Below are positions 35,689 to 44,832 of a stretch of DNA of 64,000 nt, piece by piece. The notes under the pieces are model-generated. The model did no database searches. It worked only from the letters and a program-made list of their open reading frames with translations, and was not told the origin of the DNA. Source of the stretch: Muricoccus pecuniae (lineage in GTDB: Bacteria; Pseudomonadota; Alphaproteobacteria; Acetobacterales; Acetobacteraceae). Location: NCBI RefSeq assembly GCF_014199205.1, contig NZ_JACIJD010000010.1, positions 1 to 64,000 on the forward strand, written 5' to 3'. Positions within the stretch are counted from its first letter, which is position 1. The number at the start of each line of letters is the position of its first letter. A program made the position numbers and the translations under genes.

Positions 35689-35704
35689 ACTTTGCTAGGA
35701 AAGT
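35689..35704. promoter_or_regulatory. Candidate ArsR operator
   Basis: ACTTT-GCTAGG-AAAGT is a short inverted repeat ending 12 bases before the arsR start codon. ArsR repressors bind A/T-rich inverted repeats at this position, but the spacing and length here are not diagnostic. Confidence 0.3.
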
Positions 35705-35716
35705 GGAGAAGCAAGG

Positions 35717-36070
35717 GTGGAGCCCAAACAGGTAGTGGCGGCGCTGGGTGCACTGGCCCATGAGCATCGTCTGGCGGCCTACAAGCTGCTGGTGGAAGCT
35801 GGACCGGAAGGGTTGCCCGCAGGCGCCATCGCGGAGCGGCTCGGGACGCCGTCCTCGACGCTGACCTTCCACCTGCAGCAGCTCCTGCACGCCGGATTGG
35901 CCACCCAGCGCCGCGTCAGCCGACAGATCATCTACGCTATGGTCCCGGCGGCGATGAACGGGCTGGTGGGCTACCTGACCGAGAACTGCTGCGGCGGCGA
36001 GGCGATCTGCGCCCCGGCCTGCGACCCCGTGGCCGCGACGGTCCACTCCTGCAAGACAACAGCCGCCTGA
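35717..36070 (+). CDS. arsR: ArsR arsenite-responsive repressor
   Basis: 117 residues, winged-helix SmtB/ArsR fold with the recognition helix S-S-T-L-T-F-H-L-Q-Q-L. Arsenite-sensing cysteines are C91, C92 and C98 near the C-terminus (E-N-C-C-G-G-E-A-I-C), the i, i+1, i+7 spacing described for the Acidithiobacillus-type ArsR, not the E. coli C-V-C-D-L-C type. The start is GTG. It is the first gene of the arsenic operon and should repress it until As(III) or Sb(III) binds. Confidence 0.9.
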   Translation: MEPKQVVAALGALAHEHRLAAYKLLVEAGPEGLPAGAIAERLGTPSSTLTFHLQQLLHAGLATQRRVSRQIIYAMVPAAMNGLVGYLTENCCGGEAICAPACDPVAATVHSCKTTAA

Positions 36071-36080
36071 GGAGGGCGAC

Positions 36081-36602
36081 ATGGAGCGCACCTACAACGT
36101 GCTGTTCCTGTGCACGGCGAACAGCGCCAGAAGCATCCTGGCCGAGAGCATCGTCAACGCTCGGGGCGAGGGGCGCTTCCGGGGGCACAGCGCCGGTTCC
36201 TTTCCACGTGGGCAGGTCAGGCCCGAAGCCGTCAGGCTGCTGCAGTCGCTCGGCCTCCCAACCGAGGGTCTCCGGTCGAAGTCCTGGGACGAGTTCGCCA
36301 GACCGGGCGCACCGGTCATGGATTTCGTATTCACCGTCTGTGACGACGCCGCGGGGGAAGTCTGCCCGGTTTGGCCCGGGCACCCTGTTTCGGCTCACTG
36401 GGGCATTCCGGACCCGGCTGCCGCCGAGGGAACCGAAGCCGAGGTGGCGTACGCCTACGCGGACGCGTTCCGGATGCTCGAGCGCCGCCTTGCCGTCTTC
36501 CTTGCCCTGCCCTTCGCGTCGCTGGACCGCATGTCCCTGACCAACCGTGTCCGTGAGATCGGCCGCTCCGCCCCCGCCACCAACGAGGACCACGCATCGT
36601 GA
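36081..36602 (+). CDS. arsC: Arsenate reductase, low-molecular-weight phosphatase (thioredoxin) type
   Basis: 173 residues with the PTPase loop C11-T-A-N-S-A-R17 near the N-terminus and the general-acid region D-F-V-F-T-V-C-D-D. Reduces As(V) to As(III). Later cysteines (C87-type in V-C-D-D and a Cys in V-C-P-V-W-P) are placed for the disulfide cascade used with thioredoxin. It ends with a 25-residue tail after the core. Its stop overlaps the start of a second, unrelated arsenate reductase, so both are made from the same message. Confidence 0.88.
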   Translation: MERTYNVLFLCTANSARSILAESIVNARGEGRFRGHSAGSFPRGQVRPEAVRLLQSLGLPTEGLRSKSWDEFARPGAPVMDFVFTVCDDAAGEVCPVWPGHPVSAHWGIPDPAAAEGTEAEVAYAYADAFRMLERRLAVFLALPFASLDRMSLTNRVREIGRSAPATNEDHAS

Positions 36603-37036
36603 CCGTCACGATCTACCACAATCCTGCCTGCGGGACGTCCCGCAACACGCTCGCCATCATCAGGAACAGCGGCGAGGAGCCCGAAATCATCGAGTACCTG
36701 AAGACCCCGCCCTCCCGGGACGAACTCGTCGACCTGATCCGCCGCATGGACATCCCGGTGCGCGACGTCCTGCGCCAGAAGGGCACTCCCTACGAGGAGT
36801 TGGGTCTCAGCAACCCAGACCTCACCGACGACCAGTTGCTCGACGCCATGATGGCGCACCCCATCCTCATCAACCGTCCCATCGTGGTGACGCCGCTCGG
36901 CGTGCGGCTGTGCAGGCCGTCTGAGGCGGTGCTGAACATCCTCCCGAACGAACAGCAGGGCGCCTTCACCAAGGAGGATGGCGAGAAGGTCATCGACGAC
37001 CAAGGTCGGCGCGCGGCGCCGGGGAACGCGGCATGA
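36599..37036 (+). CDS. arsC: Arsenate reductase, glutaredoxin-dependent ArsC/Spx fold
   Basis: 145 residues with Y-H-N-P-A-C11-G-T-S-R-N-T, the catalytic cysteine loop of the E. coli plasmid ArsC family. R-P-I-V-V-T-P-L-G-V-R-L-C-R-P provides the arsenate-binding Arg residues. A GTG start at 36599 overlaps the previous gene. It performs the same overall reaction as its neighbour but uses glutathione and glutaredoxin, so the operon has two electron supplies for As(V) reduction. Confidence 0.9.
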   Translation: MTVTIYHNPACGTSRNTLAIIRNSGEEPEIIEYLKTPPSRDELVDLIRRMDIPVRDVLRQKGTPYEELGLSNPDLTDDQLLDAMMAHPILINRPIVVTPLGVRLCRPSEAVLNILPNEQQGAFTKEDGEKVIDDQGRRAAPGNAA

Positions 37037-38127
37037 GCGCCTCGGCACAGGGCGAGGCCGCCATCCAGCGGCGCCGGGAGGCGATGGGCACCTTCGAGCG
37101 CTACCTCACCCTCTGGGTCGCGCTCTGCATCGTGGCAGGCATCGCGCTCGGCGCCGTGCTGCCCGGCCCGTTCCGGGCGCTCGGCCGCATGGAGGTGGCG
37201 CAGGTCAACATTCCCGTCGCTCTCCTGATCTGGGCGATGATCGTCCCGATGCTGCTCCGAGTGGACTTCGCCGCCATGGGGCAGGTCACCCAGCACTGGC
37301 GCGGCATCGCCGTCACGGTCGGCATCAACTGGCTGGTGAAACCCTTCTCCATGGCTCTGCTCGGCTGGCTGTTCGTCGGCTACCTGTTCCGGCCCTGGCT
37401 GCCCGCGGGGCAGGTGGACAGCTACATCGCCGGGCTGATCCTGCTCGCCGCGGCGCCCTGCACCGCCATGGTCTTCGTATGGTCTCGCCTGACGGACGGC
37501 GACGCCAACTTCACCCTGTCCCAGGTCGCGCTGAACGACGCGATCATGCTGGTGGCCTTCGCGCCGGTGGTCGGCCTGCTGCTCGGCCTGTCCGCCATCA
37601 CGGTGCCCTGGGACACCCTGTTCCTCTCGGTCCTGCTCTACATCGTCCTGCCCCTCGTCGCGGCGCAGCTCTGGCGCCGGTCGCTGCTGGCTTCCGGCGG
37701 CGAGGCGGCCCTCCAGCGCACGCTCAAGTCGCTGAACCCTGTCTCGCTGCTGGCCCTGCTGACCACGCTGGTGCTGCTGTTCGGCTTCCAGGGCGAGCAG
37801 ATCCTAGCGCAGCCGCTGGTCATCCTGCTGCTCGCTGTGCCCATCCTCATCCAGGTCTACTTCAACGCGGGCCTAGCCTACCTGCTGAACCGCCAGTGCG
37901 GTTCCGCCCACAGCGTCGCCGGTCCCTCCGCCCTCATCGGCGCCTCCAACTTCTTCGAGCTGGCGGTCGCGGCCGCCATTGCCCTCTTCGGGTTCGAGAG
38001 CGGCGCCGCGCTGGCCACGGTGGTCGGCGTGCTGGTCGAGGTTCCAGTTATGCTTTCGGTCGTCCACATCGTCATGCGCAGCCGCGCCTGGTACGACCGC
38101 GGGGCTGGCCGGGCGGCGGCTCGCTGA
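37033..38127 (+). CDS. acr3: ACR3-family arsenite efflux permease
   Basis: 364 residues, about ten membrane helices. Family landmarks are the conserved Cys in [15 protein letters not shown] residues in [11 protein letters not shown], and V-E-V-P-V-M-L-S near the C-terminus. Exports As(III) from the cytoplasm using the proton gradient. The ATG overlaps the preceding arsC stop by four bases (ATGA), so the genes are translationally coupled. Confidence 0.93.
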   Translation: MSASAQGEAAIQRRREAMGTFERYLTLWVALCIVAGIALGAVLPGPFRALGRMEVAQVNIPVALLIWAMIVPMLLRVDFAAMGQVTQHWRGIAVTVGINWLVKPFSMALLGWLFVGYLFRPWLPAGQVDSYIAGLILLAAAPCTAMVFVWSRLTDGDANFTLSQVALNDAIMLVAFAPVVGLLLGLSAITVPWDTLFLSVLLYIVLPLVAAQLWRRSLLASGGEAALQRTLKSLNPVSLLALLTTLVLLFGFQGEQILAQPLVILLLAVPILIQVYFNAGLAYLLNRQCGSAHSVAGPSALIGASNFFELAVAAAIALFGFESGAALATVVGVLVEVPVMLSVVHIVMRSRAWYDRGAGRAAAR

Positions 38128-38134
38128 GCACGGG

Positions 38135-39217
38135 ATGGCGGAAGCCCAGAGCAGGCAGGTCGTCGTCATCGGCGGTGGCCAGTCGGGCCTCGCCACCGGC
38201 TACTTCCTGCGCCGGGCGGGGCTCGACTTCGAGATCCTGGACGCCAACTGGAAGCCGGGCGGCGCCTGGCCTTCGGCCTGGGACTCCCTGCACCTTTTCT
38301 CCCCGGCGCAGTCCAGCTCACTACCGGGCTGGCCCATGCCGCCCGTGCTTGGCGAAGGCTATCCCGGTCGGGACCACGTGGCTGCCTACCTGGCGGCCTA
38401 CGAGGAGCGCTACCGGCTGCCGGTCCGGCGCCCGGTCCGGGTCGAGGCCGTCGAGCGCGCGGGTGACCAACTGCTCGTCCGAACCGATGCCGGAAGTTGG
38501 ACGGCGTCGGCGGTGGTCAGTGCAACGGGCGGCGCCAGCCGACCGTTCATCCCGGACTACCCGGGCCGGGTCACCTTCGGCGGGCGGCAACTGCATTCCT
38601 CCTCGTACCGCTCGCCTCAGGATCTCGCGGGTCAGCGTGTCCTTGTGGTGGGCGGCGGCAACTCCGGCGCACAGATCCTCGCCGAGCTGTCGCTCGTGGC
38701 CGATGCGACCTGGGTCACGCCGGAGCCGCCCACCCTCCTCCCGGATGACGTGGACGGCCGCGTGCTGTTCGAGCGGGCCACCGAGCGCATTCGGGCCCAG
38801 CAGCAAGGCCGCGATCCCGGGCCGCCACTGGGAGGCTTGGGCGACATCGTCATGGTGCCGCCCGTCAGCGAGGCCCGCGACCGTGGCGCCCTGCACAGCG
38901 TTCGGCCCTTCGTGCGCCACGATCCGCGCGGCGTCGTCTGGCGGGACGGAAGCCACTGCCCGGTGGATGCGGTCATCTGGTGCACGGGCTTCCGCCCGGC
39001 CCTGGAGCACTTGGCGCCGCTCGGGGTGCTGGAGCCGGACGGACGCATCGCGGTCCAGGGTGCCCAGTGCGTCCGCGAGCCGCGCCTCTGGTTGGTCGGC
39101 TACGGTGACTGGACCGGGGTTGCCTCCGCCACCCTGGCCGGGGTGACGCGGGCCGCCCGGGGTGCCGTCCAGGAAATCCAAGAAGCGGCGGGCGCGCCGC
39201 CCGTGAGCATGGCTTGA
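38135..39217 (+). CDS. arsO: ArsO-type flavin-dependent monooxygenase
   Basis: 360 residues. N-terminal FAD motif [14 protein letters not shown], then [12 protein letters not shown], and an NADPH motif [14 protein letters not shown]. The late T-G-F motif is [10 protein letters not shown]. This YUC/FMO-like design matches ArsO, a flavoprotein often encoded in ars operons and thought to oxidise arsenicals or help efflux; its reaction is not settled. It begins eight bases after acr3. Confidence 0.82.
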   Translation: MAEAQSRQVVVIGGGQSGLATGYFLRRAGLDFEILDANWKPGGAWPSAWDSLHLFSPAQSSSLPGWPMPPVLGEGYPGRDHVAAYLAAYEERYRLPVRRPVRVEAVERAGDQLLVRTDAGSWTASAVVSATGGASRPFIPDYPGRVTFGGRQLHSSSYRSPQDLAGQRVLVVGGGNSGAQILAELSLVADATWVTPEPPTLLPDDVDGRVLFERATERIRAQQQGRDPGPPLGGLGDIVMVPPVSEARDRGALHSVRPFVRHDPRGVVWRDGSHCPVDAVIWCTGFRPALEHLAPLGVLEPDGRIAVQGAQCVREPRLWLVGYGDWTGVASATLAGVTRAARGAVQEIQEAAGAPPVSMA

Positions 39218-39229
39218 TCGGAGAACTGA

Positions 39230-39973
39230 ATGCCTGACGCGAACCTTCCGGACCTGTCGCTGCCCAACGTCTCCGAAGCGGAGCTCGAAGTGCCTGACTT
39301 GGCGAGGCTCGGCATCCCCGGCGCGAGCACGCACGCGCCCCGGATCCTGCTGCTCTACGGCTCGCTCCGGGAGCGGTCCTACAGCCGGTTCCTGACCCTG
39401 GAGGCTGAGCGCATCCTGCGGCGGTTCGGCGCCGAGACGCGGGTCTTCGACCCCCGCGACCTGCCGGTGGTCGACAGCGTGCCCGCCGACCACCCCAAGG
39501 TCGCCGAGCTCCGGGAGCTCTCCCTGTGGTCGGAGGGGCAGGTCTGGTGCAGCCCGGAGCGGCACGGCGCCGTCACAGGCATCCTGAAGAACCAGATTGA
39601 TTGGTTGCCGCTGGAGAGCCGGGGCGTGCGCCCGACCCAGGGGCGCACGCTGGCGGTGATGCAGGTCTCCGGCGGGTCGCAGAGCTTCAACGCCGTGAAC
39701 ACGCTGCGTTTGCTCGGCCGCTGGATGCGGATGGTCACCATCCCCAACCAGTCGTCGGTGCCCAAGGCATACAAGGAGTTCGACGAGGCAGGCCGGATGC
39801 AACCTGGACCGCTCTACGACCGCGTCGTCGATGTCATGGAGGAGCTGGTGAAGTTCACGTTGCTGACGCGGGACATCTCGGCCCACCTGACCGACCGCTA
39901 CAGCGAGCGGAAAGAGCGGGCCGAGAAGCAGGCCAAGGCAGATCTTGCCGTCCTGTCGGGTGCCGCGAGTTGA
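39230..39973 (+). CDS. arsH: ArsH NADPH-dependent FMN oxidoreductase
   Basis: 247 residues, flavodoxin-like fold with the FMN loop [11 protein letters not shown] and [13 protein letters not shown], followed by [13 protein letters not shown]. ArsH oxidises methyl-arsenite and other trivalent organoarsenicals and can reduce azo dyes or quinones. The C-terminus has the family's charged helix. Last gene of the ars operon; a hairpin at 39987 follows. Confidence 0.93.
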   Translation: MPDANLPDLSLPNVSEAELEVPDLARLGIPGASTHAPRILLLYGSLRERSYSRFLTLEAERILRRFGAETRVFDPRDLPVVDSVPADHPKVAELRELSLWSEGQVWCSPERHGAVTGILKNQIDWLPLESRGVRPTQGRTLAVMQVSGGSQSFNAVNTLRLLGRWMRMVTIPNQSSVPKAYKEFDEAGRMQPGPLYDRVVDVMEELVKFTLLTRDISAHLTDRYSERKERAEKQAKADLAVLSGAAS

Positions 39974-39986
39974 AGGTCGGCGGTTG

Positions 39987-40004
39987 GCAGCAGAAGTCTG
40001 CTGC
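39987..40004 (+). terminator. Hairpin after the ars operon
   Basis: GCAGCAGA at 39987-39994 is the reverse complement of TCTGCTGC at 39997-40004, so a stem of at least six pairs forms, followed by TTCT. It starts 14 bases after the arsH stop codon. The remaining bases up to 40290 hold no supported gene. Confidence 0.5.
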
Positions 40005-40307
40005 TTCTAAGGCAGTTCCGCGCGCCTCGCCGGACATCCACAGGCCGCGTCCAAGATCCTGAAAACGGACAAGCGCCACGGTCCTGGGCAGGTTGGGTAG
40101 GTCGGTGGAACCCTGCGCATTCTTCGGGACAAAGGTTGTGCGGCTTCGCAGCAGAGGAAGGCGCGGCTGGATTTAGGCTTCTAGCCGCAAGGCCCTGACG
40201 GACTCCCGCCAGCAACCCTGTCCTGGGGCTTGGAATGACCCTCCTATCGTTCGGGGCATTCGTCCTATCTCCCAACAGCACGGTTATCCGAGAGGAGGAG
40301 CGAGGTG

Positions 40308-41222
40308 ATGGCTGAGCCAAATGGAAGCGCCAACTCCACGGCGGCAGCCAGGGATACCAGTGACGGTGCTCAGGAGGGACCAGCGCCCCATGTGAGCCCA
40401 CGGGACACGATCACGTCTTCACCGCGGCCGGAGCACCGGCCAACTGGGCTGGGGCGGTTCCGCATATGGCTGAGGCGCATGTTCTATGGCCACCGACCGG
40501 CCGCTGTGGCGTTCCAGGTCGGCCTTTTGACCATTGACCTGATGGCGATCGCCTACTTCCTTGCCACGACCTTTGTCGCTGATGCGCCCTGGATCCGCGC
40601 TGTCGATCTGGCGCTCGGCATTCTACTCGCACTCGAGTTGCTGGGTAGGATGCTCGCTCACCGGCACCCGATGCACTTCTTCGACAACGGTGCGGCGTTC
40701 GTGGACGTCCTCGTCGTCGCCTCGCTGTTTGTCTCCGCTCTCGGCGCGAACCTCGGATTCCTGCGTATCCTGCGCACGGTTCGTCTCCTGCGGTCTTACA
40801 ACGTGCTCGGCCGCCTCAAGGGGCGCTTCCCCGCGGTGCGGCGCAACGAGGCAGTAATCCGTGCCTCCATGGACCTGGCTGTGTTCGTCGTCATGGTCTC
40901 TTCATTGGTCTACGTGACCCAGCGTGGGACCAACGAGAAAATTCAGGACTTCGTGGACGCGCTTTACTTCACCGTCGCGGCACTCTCCACGACCGGCTTC
41001 GGTGACGTAACTCTCATCGGCAGCACCTTTGGTGAACTGCTCTCGGTTGTCATGATGATCGTCGGGATCACACTGTTCTTCCGTCTGGCGCAGGCCGTGT
41101 TCCAACCTGGCGGGAAGGTGCTGCACCCCTGTCCCCAGTGCGGGCTGCAGCGTCACGATCTGGATGCCGTGCATTGCAAAGCGTGCGGCCTAGTGCTGAG
41201 GATTCCCAATGACAGCGCCTAG
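40308..41222 (+). CDS. Potassium-channel-like ion transporter with a C-terminal zinc ribbon
   Basis: 304 residues from the ATG at 40308 (AGGAGG upstream). Residues 1-60 are polar and Pro/Ser-rich. S1-S4 follow, with a voltage-sensor-like S4 carrying R153, R156, R159 and R162 every third residue. The pore loop has the selectivity filter T228-T-G-F-G-D233, a K+ channel signature with Phe in place of Tyr. After S6 the protein ends in a four-cysteine ribbon, C275-P-Q-C278 and C290-K-A-C293. Membrane potential sensing and K+ conduction are expected of this family; the zinc knuckle is unusual and might gate or sense metal. Separate transcription unit after the ars operon. Confidence 0.8.
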   Translation: MAEPNGSANSTAAARDTSDGAQEGPAPHVSPRDTITSSPRPEHRPTGLGRFRIWLRRMFYGHRPAAVAFQVGLLTIDLMAIAYFLATTFVADAPWIRAVDLALGILLALELLGRMLAHRHPMHFFDNGAAFVDVLVVASLFVSALGANLGFLRILRTVRLLRSYNVLGRLKGRFPAVRRNEAVIRASMDLAVFVVMVSSLVYVTQRGTNEKIQDFVDALYFTVAALSTTGFGDVTLIGSTFGELLSVVMMIVGITLFFRLAQAVFQPGGKVLHPCPQCGLQRHDLDAVHCKACGLVLRIPNDSA

Positions 41223-41697
41223 GGAAACATCGGCGCGGCCGTCCTGGGTGGACCGTGCTTGTATACGCCTCAATGACCGTCACCGTGCTTATCGACACCT
41301 ATATCCGCACCAGGGTCAGATTTCACCTTCTCGCCGCCAGAAAGGGGCGGCGGCCACCACGACGCTGGAGCAGCGATCACTGTCCGCTTGTTTCGGCCGG
41401 TAACCTGAGCGCGGCATTCCTGTTTGCGGCAGCCATGCGCCCATTTCGGACGGCGGCGACCGGCTCGCGGAAGCTCAGAAGCGACGTGGAAGCTGAGCCT
41501 GAGCGGATCAGCGCCTCCTTCTAAGGTAAGCTGACTTCCTGCGCTTCCCGCGACGTCGATCAGAGCTGCTAACCCGGCATGGAATCTACGGCCAGCACCG
41601 CACCACTCGCGGATTCCGTTACGAGGACTGTCCTGCCCTCTGCATGCACGAAGTAGCCTTTTACCTCGCCTTGTTGCCGATTGAGGGCATGCTGGGT
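41223..41697. other. Intergenic, no confident gene
   Basis: A plus-strand frame at 41255-41524 starts at a codon near TGTATACG but has no family resemblance. Sequence around 41310-41350 (GGGTCAGATTTCACC) looks like an insertion-sequence edge, though I could not confirm it. Confidence 0.35.
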
Positions 41698-42420
41698 CTA
41701 CAGGCCGGACGAGCTGCATACCTGGGGTGTTGCTTCGATCGGCGCGGCCATCCGCCGAAGGGGTGCACAAGCAGAACCGGGCCCGCTCATAAAGCTCCGC
41801 TGCCTCCGCTGAGAGATCAACGCCGGAGGCCCGCGCGTCAACCCGATCACACGTGCCGCATGGGGCCCCGGGTTGGACCGTACACGCAACCGCCGCCACT
41901 TCGTGAAAGGACTTTGTCGTTCCGGCACCATGGCAGGTACCGGGGTCAACCCGGCGCAACTCCAGGCCAGGATTTCCTCCGTGCCTACGCTTCTGGTGCC
42001 AGAGGGCGCAAATCCCATTCGCCGGTAAAGACGCAGAGCAACCCGGTTCTCCCGGTCGACCAACAGGAGAACCCGTCGGCACCCTGGCACGCCGGAGAGC
42101 CTGCGCAGGACGGCGGTGACCATCGCCCGACCGATGCCCGCACCCTGCGCTCGCGAGGAGACCGCCAGGTATCCGAGCCACCAAGTCGAACCGTCCTGTG
42201 GGTCCGGATGAGTAACGTAAAACCCAAGTGGTTCCCCATCGCGCTCAGCCATGACGAGCACATGGGCGGCTCCCCGGCGAACGGCGGCCGCGACCACTTC
42301 GAGCGGTCCCAGAAAGCGGGCGGTCACGTCGGTGTCGAGAGGGATACTGAACAGGATGTCAGTCGCGGCACGACCAATTCGACGTTGCTTCAGGGGAGCA
42401 CTGCTCCCGGGGCTAATCAT
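41698..42420 (-). CDS. GNAT-family N-acetyltransferase with an odd C-terminal extension
   Basis: 240 residues from the ATG at 42420 (GCGAAGG before it). Residues 40-150 are a clear GNAT domain: V-L-V-M-A-E-R-D-G-E-P-L-G-F-Y-V, W-W-L-G-Y-L-A-V, the acetyl-CoA loop R-A-Q-G-A-G-I-G-R-A-M and V-A-L-R-L-Y-R-R-M-G-F. After E-E-I-L-A-W-S-C-A-G, where such proteins normally end, 75 Pro/Arg-rich residues follow. These look like read-through into non-coding DNA after loss of the original stop. The substrate is unknown. Confidence 0.6.
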   Translation of the reverse strand: MISPGSSAPLKQRRIGRAATDILFSIPLDTDVTARFLGPLEVVAAAVRRGAAHVLVMAERDGEPLGFYVTHPDPQDGSTWWLGYLAVSSRAQGAGIGRAMVTAVLRRLSGVPGCRRVLLLVDRENRVALRLYRRMGFAPSGTRSVGTEEILAWSCAGLTPVPAMVPERQSPFTKWRRLRVRSNPGPHAARVIGLTRGPPALISQRRQRSFMSGPGSACAPLRRMAAPIEATPQVCSSSGL

Positions 42421-42663
42421 GAAAACCTTCGCGAACATGGACAACACGGCACACGGGCGCCAGGGACTCTGATAACTCCGGCTGTCAGTCGCAGGTTCGG
42501 GTGCGAGCCGGGACATGGGTTTCTGTCATGGTCCAACTATCGTCCGGCAAACGAACAGCCTCAAGCCGGTATACTGAATGTCATAGGTTCTTCATCGTTC
42601 GGGTTGTGACTGGCTCCCGAGTGCATTCGCGACAAGCGGACACCTCGGTGCGAGCGACCGCAT

Positions 42664-42846
42664 GTGATGGCGGTCGTGACGCATCGAGACGCACCGGCGC
42701 GCGTCGCGCACCTCGCGGCCTGGATCGTCGCCTTCCACGGTTCTACCGACCATCCCGCCCCGTGCTCACCCGAGGAACTCGGGGCGCATGGGTCTTTGGC
42801 CGGGTTCATTGTGACGGCGGTGGTGTTCAGCAATGGCCGCTTCTGA
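42664..42846 (+). CDS. Possible small protein (about 60 aa), unknown
   Basis: From the GTG/ATG at 42664-42667 the frame reads M-A-V-V-T-H-R-D-A-P-A-R-V-A-H-L-A-A-W-I followed by a Cys-containing turn and A-G-F-I-V-T-A-V-V-F-S-N-G-R-F. Codon use resembles coding DNA of this region. No ribosome-binding site or family is evident. The flanking 42421-42663 shows nothing. Confidence 0.25.
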   Translation: MMAVVTHRDAPARVAHLAAWIVAFHGSTDHPAPCSPEELGAHGSLAGFIVTAVVFSNGRF

Positions 42847-42874
42847 CGGATTGTGCTCCGGAGCAGACTGACCG

Positions 42875-43456
42875 CTACCGGCAACCCGTGACGACATAGA
42901 CCTCGCCCTCCTCCGTCGCGAGCCGCCGGACAGAAGTTTCTATCCCCTCCCAGAGACAACGGTTCGAGGCAGGATGCTGGGGCACGATGTTGGCGAGAGA
43001 GAAGCTCTCGGCCATCGGCGTGGGGGTGGCCATGTCGCCGGAGGGCGCCATGTGTCCGCGGTCGAAACCGGAGCGGGCATAGTCCGAGAGCCGCGCCCGC
43101 TCGTCCGGGGGTAGCCGATCCTCGTCGTGGAAGGAGCCCTCGCGCCGGACCTTCCGGGCCCCAGCCATCCAGGCGCGGGTGAGGTGCTCGGCGACGGCCA
43201 GCGGCGTGCGGGAGACCCCACTGTGCAGGACGGCGTAGCCCTCGAAGCAGAGCTCGCGGACCTGGGCGGCGAGCGCGGGCCGGAGGATCTCGGGGGCGCT
43301 ACCAAACGCGAAGTGTTCGGGGCAGGCGGTCGTCGCGGCGAGGCCGTGCGGGGAGAGGATCAGAAGGACGCCGAGCGCCGCCGCCGAGGCTCCGCGCTGC
43401 GTCGATCCACGGCCAGCGTGCCTCTGCCCGGGGTCGTGGTAGTCTGGACCGCACAT
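42875..43456 (-). pseudogene. DNA/RNA non-specific endonuclease, C-terminally truncated
   Basis: About 193 residues. A hydrophobic leader (S-A-A-A-L-G-V-L-L-I-L-S-P-H-G-L-A-A) suggests export. The NUC active-site motif D-R-G-H-M-A-P-S-G-D is intact, with E-S-F-S-L-A-N-I-V-P-Q and Asn/Trp/Glu residues after it. The family normally runs another 40 or more residues beyond V-Y-V-V-T-G, completing the central sheet; here it reads V-Y-V-V-T-G-C-R and stops. The gene starts head-to-head with dinB; with the ATG at 43456 the starts are 19 bases apart, and an alternative GTG at 43504 would overlap dinB. It is likely a decayed exported nuclease. Confidence 0.65.
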
Positions 43457-43474
43457 CAAGCCCTCTCCCACCTC

Positions 43475-44566
43475 GTGGCCCCGCCTGTCCGCAAAATCAT
43501 CCACGTCGACATGGACGCCTTCTACGCCTCCGTCGAGCAGCGGGACGACCCCGCCCTTCGCGGCCGCCCCGTCGCGGTCGGCGGCTCGGCCGAGCGGGGC
43601 GTGGTCGCGGCCGCGAGCTACGAGGCCAGAGCCTTCGGGGTGCGCTCGGCCATGCCTTCCCGCACCGCGCGCCGCCTCTGCCCCGATCTCGTCTTCGTGC
43701 CGCCGCGGTTTGACGTCTACCGGGCCGTCTCGCGGCAGATCCGGGCGATCTTCGAGGAGTACACGCCGCTGGTGGAGCCGCTCTCACTCGACGAGGCCTA
43801 CCTCGACGTGACCGGGAACCTGAAGGGTATTCCGACCGCGGTGCGGGTGGCTTCAGAGGTCCGCGCTCGCATCCTTGCCGAGACGGGCCTGACTGCGTCC
43901 GCCGGGATCTCCTACAACAAGTTCCTCGCCAAGCTCGCCTCGGACCAGAGAAAGCCGAACGGGCAGTTCGTCATCACTCCGGAGAGGGGCCCCGCCTTCG
44001 TCGAGGGCCTGCCGGTGTCGCGCTTCCATGGCGTCGGCCCGGCGACGGCCGTGAGGATGGAGCGCCTTGGCATCCGCACAGGGGGCGACCTGCGGGAGAG
44101 GTCCCTCCCATTCCTCATCCAGCATTTCGGCAAGGCGGGGGCCCACTTTCACGCCATCGCGCGCGGCGAGGATGACCGGCCCGTGGTCCCCGACCGGCCA
44201 CGTAAGTCCTACGGGAGCGAGATGACCTACGCGCGCGACCTCGCGACGGAGAAGGAGGTCGAGAGGGCAGTAGCGGCCCTCGCTGACGGGGTCTGGAGTT
44301 GGTGCGAACGGAGCGGCACCCTCGGCCGGAGCGTGACGGTGAAGCTGCGCTACGCCGACTTCCGCACCGTCACGCGAAGCCGGACCACAGGCGAGGCACT
44401 GGCGAGGAGGGACGCCCTCGTCTCGACCGCTGTGTCGTTGGCCACGGCGCTGTTCCCGCTCGAGAGGCCGGTTCGGCTTCTTGGCGTGACTCTTTCGGGG
44501 TTCGACCCCCGCATGGCACCCGCGAGCAGTTGCCAGGCCGCATTCAACTTTGCAGCGGAGCGCTGA
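43475..44566 (+). CDS. dinB: DNA polymerase IV (Y-family)
   Basis: 363 residues from the GTG at 43475. Catalytic carboxylates are in I-I-H-V-D-M-D-A-F-Y-A-S-V-E and L-S-L-D-E-A-Y-L-D-V. Thumb HhH motif H-G-V-G-P-A-T-A is followed by the little-finger domain K-S-Y-G-S-E-M-T-Y-A and V-T-V-K-L-R-Y-A-D-F. Length matches DinB. It lacks an obvious beta-clamp peptide at the C-terminus (ends A-F-N-F-A-A-E-R). It carries out low-fidelity translesion synthesis. No alpha-type LexA box was found upstream. Confidence 0.92.
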   Translation: MAPPVRKIIHVDMDAFYASVEQRDDPALRGRPVAVGGSAERGVVAAASYEARAFGVRSAMPSRTARRLCPDLVFVPPRFDVYRAVSRQIRAIFEEYTPLVEPLSLDEAYLDVTGNLKGIPTAVRVASEVRARILAETGLTASAGISYNKFLAKLASDQRKPNGQFVITPERGPAFVEGLPVSRFHGVGPATAVRMERLGIRTGGDLRERSLPFLIQHFGKAGAHFHAIARGEDDRPVVPDRPRKSYGSEMTYARDLATEKEVERAVAALADGVWSWCERSGTLGRSVTVKLRYADFRTVTRSRTTGEALARRDALVSTAVSLATALFPLERPVRLLGVTLSGFDPRMAPASSCQAAFNFAAER

Positions 44567-44832
44567 CATACCCACGGCGCCGCTCACGCCAAGGTGTGCG
44601 CTGGCGATGGTCGATGGTCTATGAAAATCGGCGGTAGACTTCCGCGGCCTATTGGGCCGCTAAGCGTCCACGTCGGGCATCCGCGCGTCGGCGTCGAGTT
44701 CTCGAAAGCGGACCTAAGTCCGAGATGCAGATCTGTCCTGGATGACCAGGACGAGGCGCCCCTTGCGCTTTGATGCACGACCTGAGATGCCTCGCGGCCA
44801 TCATTAACTGCCTGTAATTGGAGAGAAAGGCT

